Shown here: one piece after another, positions 14,195 to 23,403 of the stretch | Numbering within the stretch: position 1 is the stretch's first letter | Layout: every line of letters begins with the position of its first letter | Assembly (NCBI GenBank): GCA_011525365.1 | Contig: WTGQ01000004.1 | Span: 1-64,000, forward strand | Length of the DNA stretch: 64,000 nt | Source: Acidobacteriota bacterium | GTDB lineage: Bacteria > Acidobacteriota > Thermoanaerobaculia > Multivoradales > Multivoraceae | Direction: 5' to 3' | Made by a program: the position numbers and the translations under genes | Notes under the pieces: generated by a model | The model's database searches: none | Told to the model about the DNA's origin: nothing | What the model saw: only the letters and a program-made list of their open reading frames with translations

Positions 14195-14531
14195 CGCTCC
14201 GCTCCGACCCTTCCCGGAGGGATCACTCTGGACGTGAGCGACCCTCCCGCAGCCCGGAAGACGGGCTGGAAGAAGGGAGACCCTTTCGTGCCGCTCCAGG
14301 CGGCCGGAAGGGGGGGTCGCTCACGTCCCAACCCGTCCGCCTGGAGCGGCCGGGTTGCTGCACCCGAAGGGCGCTTCTGCCGGAACGGAGCCCGAGAAAC
14401 GCGTTGTGTTTCAAGGACAATTCGAGAGGTGTCATCGAAAGAGGACTTTGGAAGATCGTTGCGGCCGGAAATGGAAGAAAGGGGGTGCTGACGTTCTTCC
14501 ATCCTGGAGCGGCCCCGTAGTTGACCCGGAG
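14195..14531. other. Intergenic region with two nested inverted repeats
   Basis: No gene is supported here. GGACGTGAGCGACCC (14230-14244) is repeated inverted at 14314-14328. CCGCTCCAGGCGG (14291-14303) is repeated inverted at 14337-14349, with a third CTGGAGCGGCC near 14511. The interleaved 15-bp and 13-bp arms could form alternative structures. Being just upstream of virD4, it may be a promoter-control region, an attenuator or an oriT. Confidence 0.5.
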
Positions 14532-15515
14532 TCACGCGAGAGCCTGCGGCGAGAGGCCGCGAGCGTGGTGGGTGGAATAGGCGTCGATCACGGCCCCGGA
14601 GGCGTCACCGGAGTCCTCCAGATCGGCTCGCTGGCGGAGCGGAATCAGGACGCGACGCGCTGGATTGAACCCGCCCCATGGGGCGCACGGCCGCGGGTCG
14701 CCGGTGGTGGCGGTCTGGCGCACGGCGGCGGCGAGGACGGCCAGCGTTTCACGCTCCTCCGGGGTCAGCGGCTGAGTGCTTCCCGGCGTCGAGTTGGTCC
14801 ACGCGGCGACCTTGCGGGAGAGCTCGCCCTGCTTCGCCACGGTGCGCGCGACGGCGGCGACGCGGACCTCGGTCCCAAGCGCCCGGAGTCTCGCCCAGAG
14901 GGCGCGGTGCTCGGCGGCCCATCTTTGGATCTCCTTGTCGGTGCGGCGGCCGGGATCGACGTAGACGAAGGTCGCCGACTTCTCGTCGGCGGCGATCGGC
15001 AGCTTGTGCGCGAAATAGCGTCTGGTACGCCCGGCCGCGCCGCTGTAGTCCCGCTTGGGGAGCAGGTCGCGGCGAATGCCGCGGCCGGTGAAGTGCTCGA
15101 CCTTTTCCTGCTCGGTTGCGAGCCAGGCGAGGTTGGGGTGTTGGACCACGTGGTCCAGGGAGAGGAGGCGGCGGAAGAGGACGATCTCCTCCTTCGGGTG
15201 GCGGCGGTGCCGGAGGTGCTCGACGCCGAGGGCGCGGTAGAGGCCGCGGCCGAAGACGTGGGTGTAGCGGAGCCTGGTGTCGTGGTCCGGGAGGGGCTGC
15301 TCACGGGCGACACCGCCTTCGATGAGCGATTGAACAAATCGGTGAGCAGCATTGTCGCGGCAGCGGTGATGCGCGATGAACTGGGTCCTGGTGAAGACGC
15401 CGGAGTGGAGGCAGACGAGGGCGAGCCAGGCCGCCTCCCAGTCGCGGAAACCGAGCTTTCGGAGCGCGGCGTCGCGTCCGGCCAGGTGGGGTATGTCCGG
15501 GGCCTTGAGGGCCAC
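14532..15515 (-). CDS. Transfer-operon protein, possible winged-helix (replication-relaxation-like)
   Basis: This gene encodes 327 residues from a GTG at 15515, two bases after the trbF stop. The N-terminal part (FRDWEAAWLALVCLHSGVFT, then RTQFIAHH) looks like a winged helix. Central blocks (LDHVVQHPNLAWLATEQEKV) and (FVYVDPGRRTDKEIQRWAA) recall replication-relaxation-type proteins of conjugative elements. This is a weak family match. Its place between trbF and virD4 argues for a transfer-linked DNA-processing or regulatory role. Confidence 0.5.
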   Translation of the reverse strand: MALKAPDIPHLAGRDAALRKLGFRDWEAAWLALVCLHSGVFTRTQFIAHHRCRDNAAHRFVQSLIEGGVAREQPLPDHDTRLRYTHVFGRGLYRALGVEHLRHRRHPKEEIVLFRRLLSLDHVVQHPNLAWLATEQEKVEHFTGRGIRRDLLPKRDYSGAAGRTRRYFAHKLPIAADEKSATFVYVDPGRRTDKEIQRWAAEHRALWARLRALGTEVRVAAVARTVAKQGELSRKVAAWTNSTPGSTQPLTPEERETLAVLAAAVRQTATTGDPRPCAPWGGFNPARRVLIPLRQRADLEDSGDASGAVIDAYSTHHARGLSPQALA

Positions 15516-15517
15516 GG

Positions 15518-16171
15518 TCAGAAGTCGGTGACCTGGTCGGCCTGGACGTAGGTGACGAGGATGCCCATGGGGTTGACGGGGAGGAGGTTCGCCGGCACTT
15601 GTTCCAGGAACATGAACTGCATGGAGACGCTCCAGCGCTCGCGGGCGACCTCCCGGCCGTTCTCGAGAACGGCGACCTCGAAGTTGGCGGAGGCGATGTG
15701 CGGGGCCTCCGGCTGCGGTTGAATGGAGAGGGAGACCCTCTCGACCTGGCGCTCCTGTTCGGCGAGCCCGGCTGCCACGGCGGCGACGGCCTCGCCGTCG
15801 CGCCGGAAGGCTTCGTCGGCCAGGGTGGTGACCAGGAAGTTGAGGGACCGTGCCCAGGCCCTCTGGGCGGTTGCGGTACGGCGCGAGTAGTGGTCGCTGA
15901 CGAAGGCGGCGAGGAAGTACTTGGTGGTCGGGTCGAGCGGGTCGACCTGGGCCTCGAGCGCGTCGTAGGCGAGTGCCTCGGCTCGGCCGACGTCGTCCAC
16001 GCGGATGACGATCGGCTTGGGGAGTTCGACGCTCGAGAGGCGGACGACGGCGACGAGCAGGAGCAGGAGGACTCCGCCGAGGGCGTAAGTGGCGAGTCGG
16101 AAGTGACGGTTGGAGACGACGATCTCGCCCCATACGTCGGCGAATTCCTTGCCGGGGTCGGGCTTGCTCAC
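15518..16171 (-). CDS. trbF: VirB8/TrbF-type inner-membrane channel protein
   Basis: This gene encodes 217 residues from a GTG overlapping the trbL stop (GTGA). A short cytoplasmic tail is followed by one transmembrane helix (about 28-48, ATYALGGVLLLLLVAVVRL). The periplasmic domain contains DPTTKYFLAAFVSDHYSRRT and the C-terminal NPMGILVTYVQADQ typical of TrbF/VirB8. It nucleates channel assembly. Confidence 0.9.
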   Translation of the reverse strand: MSKPDPGKEFADVWGEIVVSNRHFRLATYALGGVLLLLLVAVVRLSSVELPKPIVIRVDDVGRAEALAYDALEAQVDPLDPTTKYFLAAFVSDHYSRRTATAQRAWARSLNFLVTTLADEAFRRDGEAVAAVAAGLAEQERQVERVSLSIQPQPEAPHIASANFEVAVLENGREVARERWSVSMQFMFLEQVPANLLPVNPMGILVTYVQADQVTDF

Positions 16172-17412
16172 GCGGGCACTCCTCCCTTGAGCGGCGCTGC
16201 GGCGACGCGGGCGGGGGCGGCGACGATGCGGGAGGCCATGAAGGCGCCTCCGAAGAAGCCGCCGCCGTCGCTGCCGGCGCCGACGATCATGCCGGCGATG
16301 TCGCCGATCTTCATGATGGAGACGATGGCGCAGACGATCACGCCGAACACGGGAACGACCCAGACGCCGGTGGCGGCGGTCATCGAGTTGATCTCGAAGG
16401 TCTCGGCCTCGAGAGCGCGTGCGAAGCCGAGGATGATCCGGGTCCAGAGGCTGACCATGGCGGCCGCGATTGCCCCGTAGAGGCTGTACTGGAGCATCGC
16501 CTTGAACCAGCCCCAGAAGAGGAAGTCCATCTTCGGGACGATCATGAAGGGGATGAAGAGCGGGCCGAGGGTGACGAGGACGGCGATCGCGGCCTGGGCG
16601 AAGAGAATCTGAGCCATCGCGAGCGCGAGGACGACGATCATTCCGAGGACGAAGCTGCCCAGGATGGCGGTCAGGAGGGCGAGGTGGGCGATTTGCTTGC
16701 CTCCGGTGCGGAAGGCGGTCCAGAGGTTGACGGAACCGGCTTCCTCGCCGACGAGCCTCATGTGGTCCTCGGCCAGCTCCATGACGGTGGCGACGCCCTG
16801 GGCGAGGACATCGGCGCCGAAGAGCCGCATGAGCGCGTTGCCCTGCCCCGTGATGAGCTCGGGAAAGCTGACGCCCAGGCCGACGATGTTGGTGTCGTAG
16901 CCGCGCACGAGGGCGAGGGGGATGGCGAGGACGAAGATGAACTTGATGAGTTCCCATGCCTGGAAGGTGCCGCTCAGGGCGACGCGGGCGCCGGTCCAGA
17001 CGATGAGGATGAGGGCGATGTTCCGGGCGAGGTCGTTGCCCCATCCGAGGATGGTGCTCTGGGCGCCGGCGGAGAGGACGATGTTGATGGCGGTGTCGAG
17101 GAATTGGGGCAGGTTGCCGATGCTGTTGTCGTTGACCGTCGGTATGCCGGCGTTGGGCGGCGGCTGAGCGTCGGCCGGCAGGGCGGTCAGGAGGAGAAGG
17201 CCTACGGCCGTCAGGACGAGCGGTGCGCGTCGTCGCGCCGCTCCGGATCCGGATCCCGCGCATGACTTACGCCCCGAGGCGCAAGTCGGCCAGAATCGCC
17301 CGGTAACGCGAGCGGGGCCGGTCCCGGGTGGGCAGACTGTCCGTGGGTCGCGCCGTGCGACGCAGGGCCACGCCTCGCGAGGCGTGGACGGCGATCTGGA
17401 GCCGGGGAGCAT
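16168..17412 (-). CDS. trbL: VirB6/TrbL-type polytopic channel protein
   Basis: This gene encodes up to 414 residues. A hydrophobic export-like segment (about 64-83, ending LPADAQ) precedes the TrbL core of several membrane helices (NIALILIVWTGARVAL, then FIFVLAIPLALVRGYD, then IVVLALAMAQILFAQAAIAV, then WVVPVFGVIVCAIVSIMKIG). The motif LGPLFIPFMIV...FWGWFKAMLQYSLY fits TrbL/VirB6. The ATG at 17412 is 11 bp after trbJ, but its first 50 residues look poorly coding, so the real start may be further in. Confidence 0.88.
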   Translation of the reverse strand: MLPGSRSPSTPREAWPCVARRDPRTVCPPGTGPARVTGRFWPTCASGRKSCAGSGSGAARRRAPLVLTAVGLLLLTALPADAQPPPNAGIPTVNDNSIGNLPQFLDTAINIVLSAGAQSTILGWGNDLARNIALILIVWTGARVALSGTFQAWELIKFIFVLAIPLALVRGYDTNIVGLGVSFPELITGQGNALMRLFGADVLAQGVATVMELAEDHMRLVGEEAGSVNLWTAFRTGGKQIAHLALLTAILGSFVLGMIVVLALAMAQILFAQAAIAVLVTLGPLFIPFMIVPKMDFLFWGWFKAMLQYSLYGAIAAAMVSLWTRIILGFARALEAETFEINSMTAATGVWVVPVFGVIVCAIVSIMKIGDIAGMIVGAGSDGGGFFGGAFMASRIVAAPARVAAAPLKGGVPA

Positions 17413-17422
17413 CGGGATCCGG

Positions 17423-18316
17423 CTAGTTGAAGAGGAAGGCTTGGCGCCAGGCGTTGCGCTGGCCCCGGACGCGGTTCTGGGCGCGATCGGCGCGGCGGGC
17501 CTCAGCGCGCTCGGCCGTGACCCAGGCTTCGAGCTGCTCGCGATGCTCGCGCTCGAGCTTCCACGTCTCCAGCATGTTGCGGGCGGCGTGGTGAGCGGTG
17601 AGCTGGGCGACGGCGATGTCCACCTCGATGTCGTTCAGCTTCATGGCGTGGGCCTCCTGGGCGAGGGCCGTGTCCGCGAGTTCGGTCTGCTGTCTGCTGC
17701 GCTCGACGGCCTCGGAGGTCTTGCCGAGGAGTTCGATGACGGCCTCGGCGCTGTCGAGGACGAGGTAGTCGGCGGCGAGCTGTTGTTCCGCCCGCTCGCG
17801 CCTTTCGAGCCAGTTGTCGGAAGCGGTCGGCACGTCGCGGAAGGCGCGCGCGTAGCGCTGGCGGGAGACGGTGTCGGCCGCGGCCAGGGCCTGCCGGGAG
17901 TGGGTGAGCAGGGAGTTGTCGGTATCGTCCTGCATGTCGGCCATGGCGTTGGCCAGAGCGAGGGGCTCACCGGTGAAGTCGCCCGCCCAAGAGAGGCCCG
18001 ACGAGTCCTGGAGCAGGCTCATCGGATCGCTGCTCAAGTCCTCGAAGGCTTGGGTCAGCGCGCCGATCTTTCCCTGGGCCTTGTCGAGGTCCTGCTCGAT
18101 CTGGTCCTTGAGTTCGAGGACGGTGTTGGCTGTTTCGACGGCGCTGATTGCGCTCTCGGCGGCGGTGAGGGCGTTGGTGGCGATGTTGACGAGTTGGGAG
18201 ATTTCGCTGGCGACGCCGGAGAGGCTGTTCAGGAGCCCGGAGGCGGGCAGGGCAACCACGAGCAGGACGGGCAGGAGGATGGCGGTGGCTCGGCGGAGTC
18301 GGGGTCGGTGGGTCAT
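17423..18316 (-). CDS. trbJ: VirB5/TrbJ-type pilus-associated protein
   Basis: This gene encodes 297 residues with a signal peptide (about 1-27, ATAILLPVLLVVALPASG). The body is almost wholly helical with TrbJ-like segments (EISQLVNIATNALTAAESA, then QALAAADTVSRQRYARAFRD). It lacks an obvious lipobox. It overlaps the virB10 stop by four bases. Family members sit at the pilus tip or assist pilus assembly. Confidence 0.8.
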   Translation of the reverse strand: MTHRPRLRRATAILLPVLLVVALPASGLLNSLSGVASEISQLVNIATNALTAAESAISAVETANTVLELKDQIEQDLDKAQGKIGALTQAFEDLSSDPMSLLQDSSGLSWAGDFTGEPLALANAMADMQDDTDNSLLTHSRQALAAADTVSRQRYARAFRDVPTASDNWLERRERAEQQLAADYLVLDSAEAVIELLGKTSEAVERSRQQTELADTALAQEAHAMKLNDIEVDIAVAQLTAHHAARNMLETWKLEREHREQLEAWVTAERAEARRADRAQNRVRGQRNAWRQAFLFN

Positions 18317-19635
18317 TGATGAGGTCCTTTCGGGGTGTGTGGGAGGAGGAGGTCTGCTGTGAACCAGACGCGCAGGCGGTGTCCGGCGCGGATGGTGATG
18401 GTGGGCAGTCGGTTGAGGAATCGGTCCATGATCTGCATGCCGGTCTGGGCGTAGCTCTGGGCGGCCCCGAGCCGGTACTGGTTCTCGACGCCGTCGTAGG
18501 GGTTGGCGCCGGCCTGGGCGAGGCCGGAAAGGAGGCCGACGCCGCCTGCGGCGAGGAAGGTGCTGAGGTAGTGGCGGTCGACCTGGTCCTTGAGCGCCCC
18601 TTCTCCGAGCTGGTTGAGGCCCTGGAAGCGGAGCGCGGCCCAGCGGCCGTCCGGGAAGACGAGGCGGTGGAAGCCCACGGCGAGGCGGCTCTGGTTCTGG
18701 TCGCGAACGGCCTGGACGGTGCCGATGAAGCGGCTGCCTCGGGGGATCAGCACGGTCTGCCGGTCGGCGCTGTAAAAGGGCACGGCGACGACGGCCGCGA
18801 CGGGCGAGGGGAAGTCTCCGGAGAGTTGGGTGACGAGGACGGCCTCGACGAAGGAGCCTTCGTGGATGCGGTGAAAGCCGGGCGGGTCGTTTGGTGAGGC
18901 GACGCGTTCCGGCCGCTGGTAGTCGGGCTCGTTGTTGGAGTCGGGGAGGGGCACGTCGAGGGTGCCGCCGGAGGGTGGGACGGCCGCGCCCGGGGGCACG
19001 TCCCCCGCGGTCGACTGTTGCAGCGCGGCGGTCCCGAGAGTCTGGTAGAGGTCGGCGAGGTGCTCGTGAGGGGACGATGCGGAGTCCTGCGCCTCGCTGC
19101 CGAGCGGCTCGTCCTCGCCGCGCACGGAGTGGGCGATTGGAGGGGCTATCAGGGAGGTGTGTTGTCGCCTGATGTCCTCGAGGTGAAGTTCGAGGCGGAG
19201 TTCAGCCTCCTGGGGCGAGAAGACCTCGGGATCCCAGGGATCGGCGTTGGGCTTCTCCTCGTCCGGCGTCATCCCGGCTAGCCGTTGGATGATGGCTTCG
19301 CCGGGAGGTGGCGAGGGCGCGAGGTTGAGGTTGGCCTGGCGAACGGCCTCGCGCTGAGCGTCGGCTTCTGCCTCGGCGAGTTCGAAGGCGGCCTGCCGCC
19401 GCTGGTTCTCGACCTCGCTGCCGAGGCGGTCGGCCATTTCGGGGTCGGCCGGGGTCTGCTCGTCCGGATCGGCCTCGCCGATCTCCTCCTCGGAGCCGGC
19501 TCCGCCGATGGTGGCGGCGACGATCACGACGACGAGGACGACGGCGAGGATCGCGACCACGCGGTTCATCATGTTCGCCGGCAGCGCGCCCGCGGGTTTC
19601 GCGATGCGCTGCTTCCACTCTTTGAAGTCGGCCAC
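18313..19635 (-). CDS. virB10: VirB10/TrbI-type channel scaffold
   Basis: This gene encodes 440 residues from a GTG at 19635 that overlaps the virB9 stop (TAGTG). A cytoplasmic tail is followed by one transmembrane helix (VVAILAVVLVVVIVAATIG) and a long acidic/Pro-rich periplasmic linker. The C-terminal TrbI beta domain starts around IHEGSFVEAVLVTQLSG and contains IPRGSRFIGTVQ and DRHYLSTFLAAGGVGLLSG. The end (IRAGHRLRVWFTADLLL) is typical. It spans both membranes and signals substrate engagement. Confidence 0.93.
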   Translation of the reverse strand: MADFKEWKQRIAKPAGALPANMMNRVVAILAVVLVVVIVAATIGGAGSEEEIGEADPDEQTPADPEMADRLGSEVENQRRQAAFELAEAEADAQREAVRQANLNLAPSPPPGEAIIQRLAGMTPDEEKPNADPWDPEVFSPQEAELRLELHLEDIRRQHTSLIAPPIAHSVRGEDEPLGSEAQDSASSPHEHLADLYQTLGTAALQQSTAGDVPPGAAVPPSGGTLDVPLPDSNNEPDYQRPERVASPNDPPGFHRIHEGSFVEAVLVTQLSGDFPSPVAAVVAVPFYSADRQTVLIPRGSRFIGTVQAVRDQNQSRLAVGFHRLVFPDGRWAALRFQGLNQLGEGALKDQVDRHYLSTFLAAGGVGLLSGLAQAGANPYDGVENQYRLGAAQSYAQTGMQIMDRFLNRLPTITIRAGHRLRVWFTADLLLPHTPKGPHQ

Positions 19636-20477
19636 TACTGGAGGGGTTCCGGTTCGTCGAAGGTCCAGCCGGCGCGGTGCTTGCCGATCTGGAGCCAGCC
19701 CTGGCCGACCACGCGGCGGACGACGTAGAGGCCGTCCTCGGTGAGGTCGTAGGGGATGAGGGACGGCTGGCCGTCCTTGTTCTCGTAGAGCGCGGGGGAC
19801 TCCTGGGCGAGGCTGCGCAGGTAGGTGAACTGACCGTCGTGCCACATGCCCTCGACGAGGAAGGGCCAGCTTTTGGCCTTGTCGTGGAGGCGGTAGGGGA
19901 AGCGGACCCGGGTGGGGTAGTCGGCGCGGAAGCCGTTGACCCGATCGGTGGCGTCGGCCCTGACGGCTGCGATCTCCTCGTCGGCGGACCGCCGCTGCGC
20001 GGCGGCGTCCTCGGCGGCCTGTTGGGCCATCGCCTGGTAGGAGGCGACCTGATCGGCGGCCACGAAGGCGGGCCGGTGGGCCTCGCCGGCCGCTGCCGCG
20101 TCCTCGGCCTCGAAGTCGTGGTCGAGGCGGACGACGAGGTGCGGCGGCGTCTCGGACGATTCGGAGACGAGGAAGGGGTAGATCCGACCGGATTCGCAGA
20201 CCAGGGCGACGTTGGTTTGGACGCCTTCCTCGGTGGGCTTGAGGAAGGCGACGTTGGCGCTGCCGGAAAGGTGCCAGTAGTCGAGGTCTCCGACCACGAA
20301 GTCGAGGATGTTCTCGCTCATCGGCAACGTGATGACGGTGGTGTGGCGCACCCGGGTGGTGAGCCTCCAGACCTCGTCCTCGGATGGATCGATGCGCAGG
20401 ATGTGGGAGTCCTGGGCGAGCAGGGGAAGCGCGCAGAGGACGGCGGCGGCCGTCGCGATGGTGGGCGGTACGTGCAA
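19635..20477 (-). CDS. virB9: VirB9/TrbG-type outer-membrane channel protein
   Basis: This gene encodes 280 residues with a signal peptide (about 1-21, TAAAVLCALPLLAQ). The N-terminal domain includes DEVWRLTTRVRHTTVITLP and MSENILDFVVGDLDYW. A charged helical linker leads to the C-terminal CagX/VirB9 domain (RVRFPYRLHDKAKSWPFLV, then DGLYVVRRVVG). No separate VirB7 lipoprotein was found. Confidence 0.92.
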   Translation of the reverse strand: MHVPPTIATAAAVLCALPLLAQDSHILRIDPSEDEVWRLTTRVRHTTVITLPMSENILDFVVGDLDYWHLSGSANVAFLKPTEEGVQTNVALVCESGRIYPFLVSESSETPPHLVVRLDHDFEAEDAAAAGEAHRPAFVAADQVASYQAMAQQAAEDAAAQRRSADEEIAAVRADATDRVNGFRADYPTRVRFPYRLHDKAKSWPFLVEGMWHDGQFTYLRSLAQESPALYENKDGQPSLIPYDLTEDGLYVVRRVVGQGWLQIGKHRAGWTFDEPEPLQ

Positions 20478-20483
20478 GGTGTG

Positions 20484-22904
20484 TTACCTCCGTTGGTTGG
20501 CCAGGACCTCGAGAGCGGAGGCGAGGCCGTGTTCGGCCACCGCCTTCGCTCGGCGCTCGCCGTCAACCGGCGAGCTGGTGTAGAGCCAGTAGGACTCGGG
20601 ATCGACCTCGAGGCGGACGACGCCGGCCTCCTGGGCGCGGCGCAGGTACATCTCGCGCTTGGGCAGGAGGCCCCGGATGGTCTGCATTTCCGTGTCGTTG
20701 AGCCGGAAGGTCGCCTGGACGCCGTCCGGCAGGTCGGGGTTGGCGAGGAAGAGCTTGGTGGGGAGGGATTCCAGCAGCGCCTGGGCTCCCTCGGTGTCGG
20801 TGAGGTCGACGGCGCTCTGGGTCGCGAGCACGAGGGCGGCGTTGCGCTTGCGCCAGGTCTTGGCGGCCTCGGCGAGGTAGGTGAGGACGGCGCGGTCGTT
20901 GAGGTAGCGCCATGCCTCGTCGACGACCATGAGCTTCACGCGGGCCGCCTCGGCCGGATCGTCCAGGGCGAGCCGTAGCCGCTCGAGGAGGAAGAACAGG
21001 GCGGCCTCGCAGAGGTCGTCGTGCTCCGCGGCTCCGGCCAGGTCGATGACCTGCCAGTCGGCGAGTTCCAGGGTGTCCTCGCCTCCGCCGTCGAAGAACT
21101 TGGCCCAGGCGCCCTGGCCGTGCCAGCGGCTCATGGCCGGCCACATGGCGGCCGGCAGCGTGCGCACGAGGGCGGAGAGGGTGCGGTCCTCGGCCGGGCT
21201 CCGGTAGAGGTCCTCGACGCGCTCTCTGAGCTCGGTGGTGTCCTCGCCTCTGAGCGTGTAGCCGCCGATGCGGAGCAGGCGGGCGATCCAGCCGGTGAGG
21301 AAGCTGAAGGTCCTCTCGCCGGGTGGGAGGCTGAAGGGCTTGAGCGCGATCTCGTCGCCGTCCGCGTCGGGGTTGAGCTCCAGGTAGCCGCCGCCGATGA
21401 ACTCGGTGAGCCACTTGTAGGAGCCGCCCAGGTCGAGCACGAGGACGCGGGGCGCGTAGTGCTGGGCCTGGACCAGCAGGAAGTTCAGAGCGAAGGACTT
21501 GCCGGCGCCGGTGGCTCCGAGGATCAGGGTGTGGCCGACGTCGGCGCCGCCGAAGAGGTCGTAGTGGTAGGGGGTTTTCCACGGCGTCTCGAAGGTGGCC
21601 ATGGCGGGCCGTGACAGGTGCTTGCACTCGGCCTGGCCGGGCGGCGGCCCGAACAGGGGGGCCATGCAGGCGGCGACGCCGGCGGAGGAGAAGACGGTGC
21701 GGACCTGTCGCTTGCGCGGTTGCCCGGGCATGCGACTCCACCAGGCGGGGAGCTGTCCGAAGCCCTCCCGGATGAGCTTCGCGTCGGCCGCTCCGAAGAT
21801 GCGGAAGAGCTCGGCGTCCAGAGCCTCGATCCGGGACAGGTCGTCGCCGTGGAGCGCGATGGTGAGCGAGATGTCACCATAGGCGACGCCCTCCGTCTCG
21901 AGTTCGACGAGCGCGTGGGCGATGCGGGCGGATTCGGCGTCGGCCGCTGAATCGACCATGGCCGCGGCGGTGCCCTGGGCGTCCTGCATGTGGGCGACCA
22001 TGGAGTAGCGCTTGCTGAAGTAGTGGCGCTGAACGCTCCGGATCTTCCTCCGCGAGGCGCCCAGCGGCTGGGGCCGCCACTCGAGGGAGACGGTGAGCAG
22101 GGCGTCGAGGCGGTAGAGCTCCTGCAGCAGATTCGCTCGGGCCTGGACCGGAGGGGAGGTCAGGTTGTAGAGGATCAGAGGCTGGCCGTCCAGGCGCAGG
22201 AAGCGCCGCTCGGCCTCGAGTTCGGACAGGGCCAGCCTCCAGTTCAGCGCGCTCGGTATGTGGTCGCCGTGCCAGGGCTGTCCCGGCCGGTTGACGAGCT
22301 CGGAGAGCACGGCGGTGGCCTCCTCCGCGGGCAGCACGCGCAGCGGGGTCACGTCGGAGGCGAGCGCGGCGGAGGCGTCGACGAGCTGGCGGAAGCGCTC
22401 GGCGGCGTCGGTGACGTGGCGGAGCAGGAAGGCGCATTCGTCCGGCTTCATGCGGCTCTTGATCCAGTCCTGGGCGGCGGCGAGGACGCCGGCGTTGCCG
22501 GTCCGCGCCTTGGCCTTGAGTTCGGCGTCGTGGGACCAGACGACGTAGGCGCGGAGCTCCTGGACGCGCCGCTCGAGGAAGCTGCGGCGCTTCTCCTGGG
22601 AGATGGCCGCGAGGCCGTCCAGCCCGTCGATGGCCGCGAGCCGGCCGGGTCTGCGCAGCAGGTAGAAGTAGAGCCGGGTGTGGGGGTCGAGGCTGGAGAG
22701 GAGGCGGAGCCACCGGCCGAGGACCTCGTCCATCTGCTGCGGAGTGCGGCCGTCGACGACGGCCTGGGAGAGCTCCGCGACGGCGAGCAGCTCGCCGCCG
22801 CGGGTGAGGCAGAAGGGGTGGTCTTCGAGCCAGCCCCAATAGGGGAGCTCTTCGGCCAGGCTGCCCGCCGCCTCGTGGTCCGTGCGCTCCGCTTCGAGGT
22901 TCAT
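20484..22904 (-). CDS. virB4: VirB4/TrbE-type transfer ATPase
   Basis: This gene encodes 806 residues, the full VirB4/TrbE length. The N-terminal CagE/TrbE domain is about 1-430. Walker A GATGAGKS is at 463-470 and Walker B KLMVVDEAWR near 650-660, followed by TWRKRNAALVLATQSAVDL. It energises pilus assembly and substrate transfer. Its start is only 20 bp from a divergent small gene at 22925. Confidence 0.95.
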   Translation of the reverse strand: MNLEAERTDHEAAGSLAEELPYWGWLEDHPFCLTRGGELLAVAELSQAVVDGRTPQQMDEVLGRWLRLLSSLDPHTRLYFYLLRRPGRLAAIDGLDGLAAISQEKRRSFLERRVQELRAYVVWSHDAELKAKARTGNAGVLAAAQDWIKSRMKPDECAFLLRHVTDAAERFRQLVDASAALASDVTPLRVLPAEEATAVLSELVNRPGQPWHGDHIPSALNWRLALSELEAERRFLRLDGQPLILYNLTSPPVQARANLLQELYRLDALLTVSLEWRPQPLGASRRKIRSVQRHYFSKRYSMVAHMQDAQGTAAAMVDSAADAESARIAHALVELETEGVAYGDISLTIALHGDDLSRIEALDAELFRIFGAADAKLIREGFGQLPAWWSRMPGQPRKRQVRTVFSSAGVAACMAPLFGPPPGQAECKHLSRPAMATFETPWKTPYHYDLFGGADVGHTLILGATGAGKSFALNFLLVQAQHYAPRVLVLDLGGSYKWLTEFIGGGYLELNPDADGDEIALKPFSLPPGERTFSFLTGWIARLLRIGGYTLRGEDTTELRERVEDLYRSPAEDRTLSALVRTLPAAMWPAMSRWHGQGAWAKFFDGGGEDTLELADWQVIDLAGAAEHDDLCEAALFFLLERLRLALDDPAEAARVKLMVVDEAWRYLNDRAVLTYLAEAAKTWRKRNAALVLATQSAVDLTDTEGAQALLESLPTKLFLANPDLPDGVQATFRLNDTEMQTIRGLLPKREMYLRRAQEAGVVRLEVDPESYWLYTSSPVDGERRAKAVAEHGLASALEVLANQRR

Positions 22905-22924
22905 TCGCTAGAATCACAGGCGAG

Positions 22925-23134
22925 ATGAGCGAGCCCGCGAGAGAAGTCGACTACGCGACCAAGGCGGACGTGGATGTTGCCGTGGAGCGTCTCGAAGAGC
23001 GCATGCGCGCCGAAATTGCGACGGTGCGGATGGAGATCGCCAAGGCCGAGACGCGCCAGACGTGGCGCCTGCTGGGCGGCTTTGCCGCGCTGCTGACGCT
23101 GTTCCGGCTGTTCGAAGCGCTGCCCCTGGGCTGA
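22925..23134 (+). CDS. Small coiled-coil membrane protein, antisense in the transfer operon (1)
   Basis: This gene encodes 69 residues: MSEPAREVDYATKADVDVAV, then an ERLEERMRAEIATVRMEI coiled coil, then one transmembrane helix. It is transcribed opposite to the surrounding virB genes and has a tandem paralogue four bases downstream. The YATKADVD...L..RM pattern resembles small DUF1640-like proteins of mobile elements. Its function is unknown. Confidence 0.55.
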   Translation: MSEPAREVDYATKADVDVAVERLEERMRAEIATVRMEIAKAETRQTWRLLGGFAALLTLFRLFEALPLG

Positions 23135-23137
23135 GCG

Positions 23138-23377
23138 ATGGCCGAACCCGCGAGAGAGCCGGACTACGCAACGAAGGCGGACGTCGACGTGCTGCGTGCG
23201 GAGATGGACGCTCTCCGGGCAGAGATGAGGGCGGGTCAGGCGGAGCTGGAGTCGCGGCTCACGGAGCGGATGGCGTCGCTTGAAGTCCGCACGATACGGA
23301 CGCTGTACGCGGTCGCCGCGGCCATGCTGGCTGGCCAGGTGGCGGCGGTGCTGACTCTGGTCCGGCTCCTCGGCTGA
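23138..23377 (+). CDS. Small coiled-coil membrane protein, antisense in the transfer operon (2)
   Basis: This gene encodes 79 residues, paralogous to the gene before it (MAEPAREPDYATKADVDVLR, then heptads, then YAVAAAMLAGQVAAVLTLVR). Both sit in the 500-bp gap between virB4 and virB3 on the other strand. Their transcripts could interfere with readthrough from virB3 to virB4. They may alternatively be exclusion or assembly factors. Confidence 0.55.
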   Translation: MAEPAREPDYATKADVDVLRAEMDALRAEMRAGQAELESRLTERMASLEVRTIRTLYAVAAAMLAGQVAAVLTLVRLLG

Positions 23378-23403
23378 AAGCCCCCGGCGGTAGGCCGGCA
23401 GCT

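Noticed and set aside
14355..15551. Long plus-strand open frame opposite the virD4/trbF region
   Set aside because: It is antisense to the conserved-order gene at 14532, with composition typical of GC-rich shadow frames.
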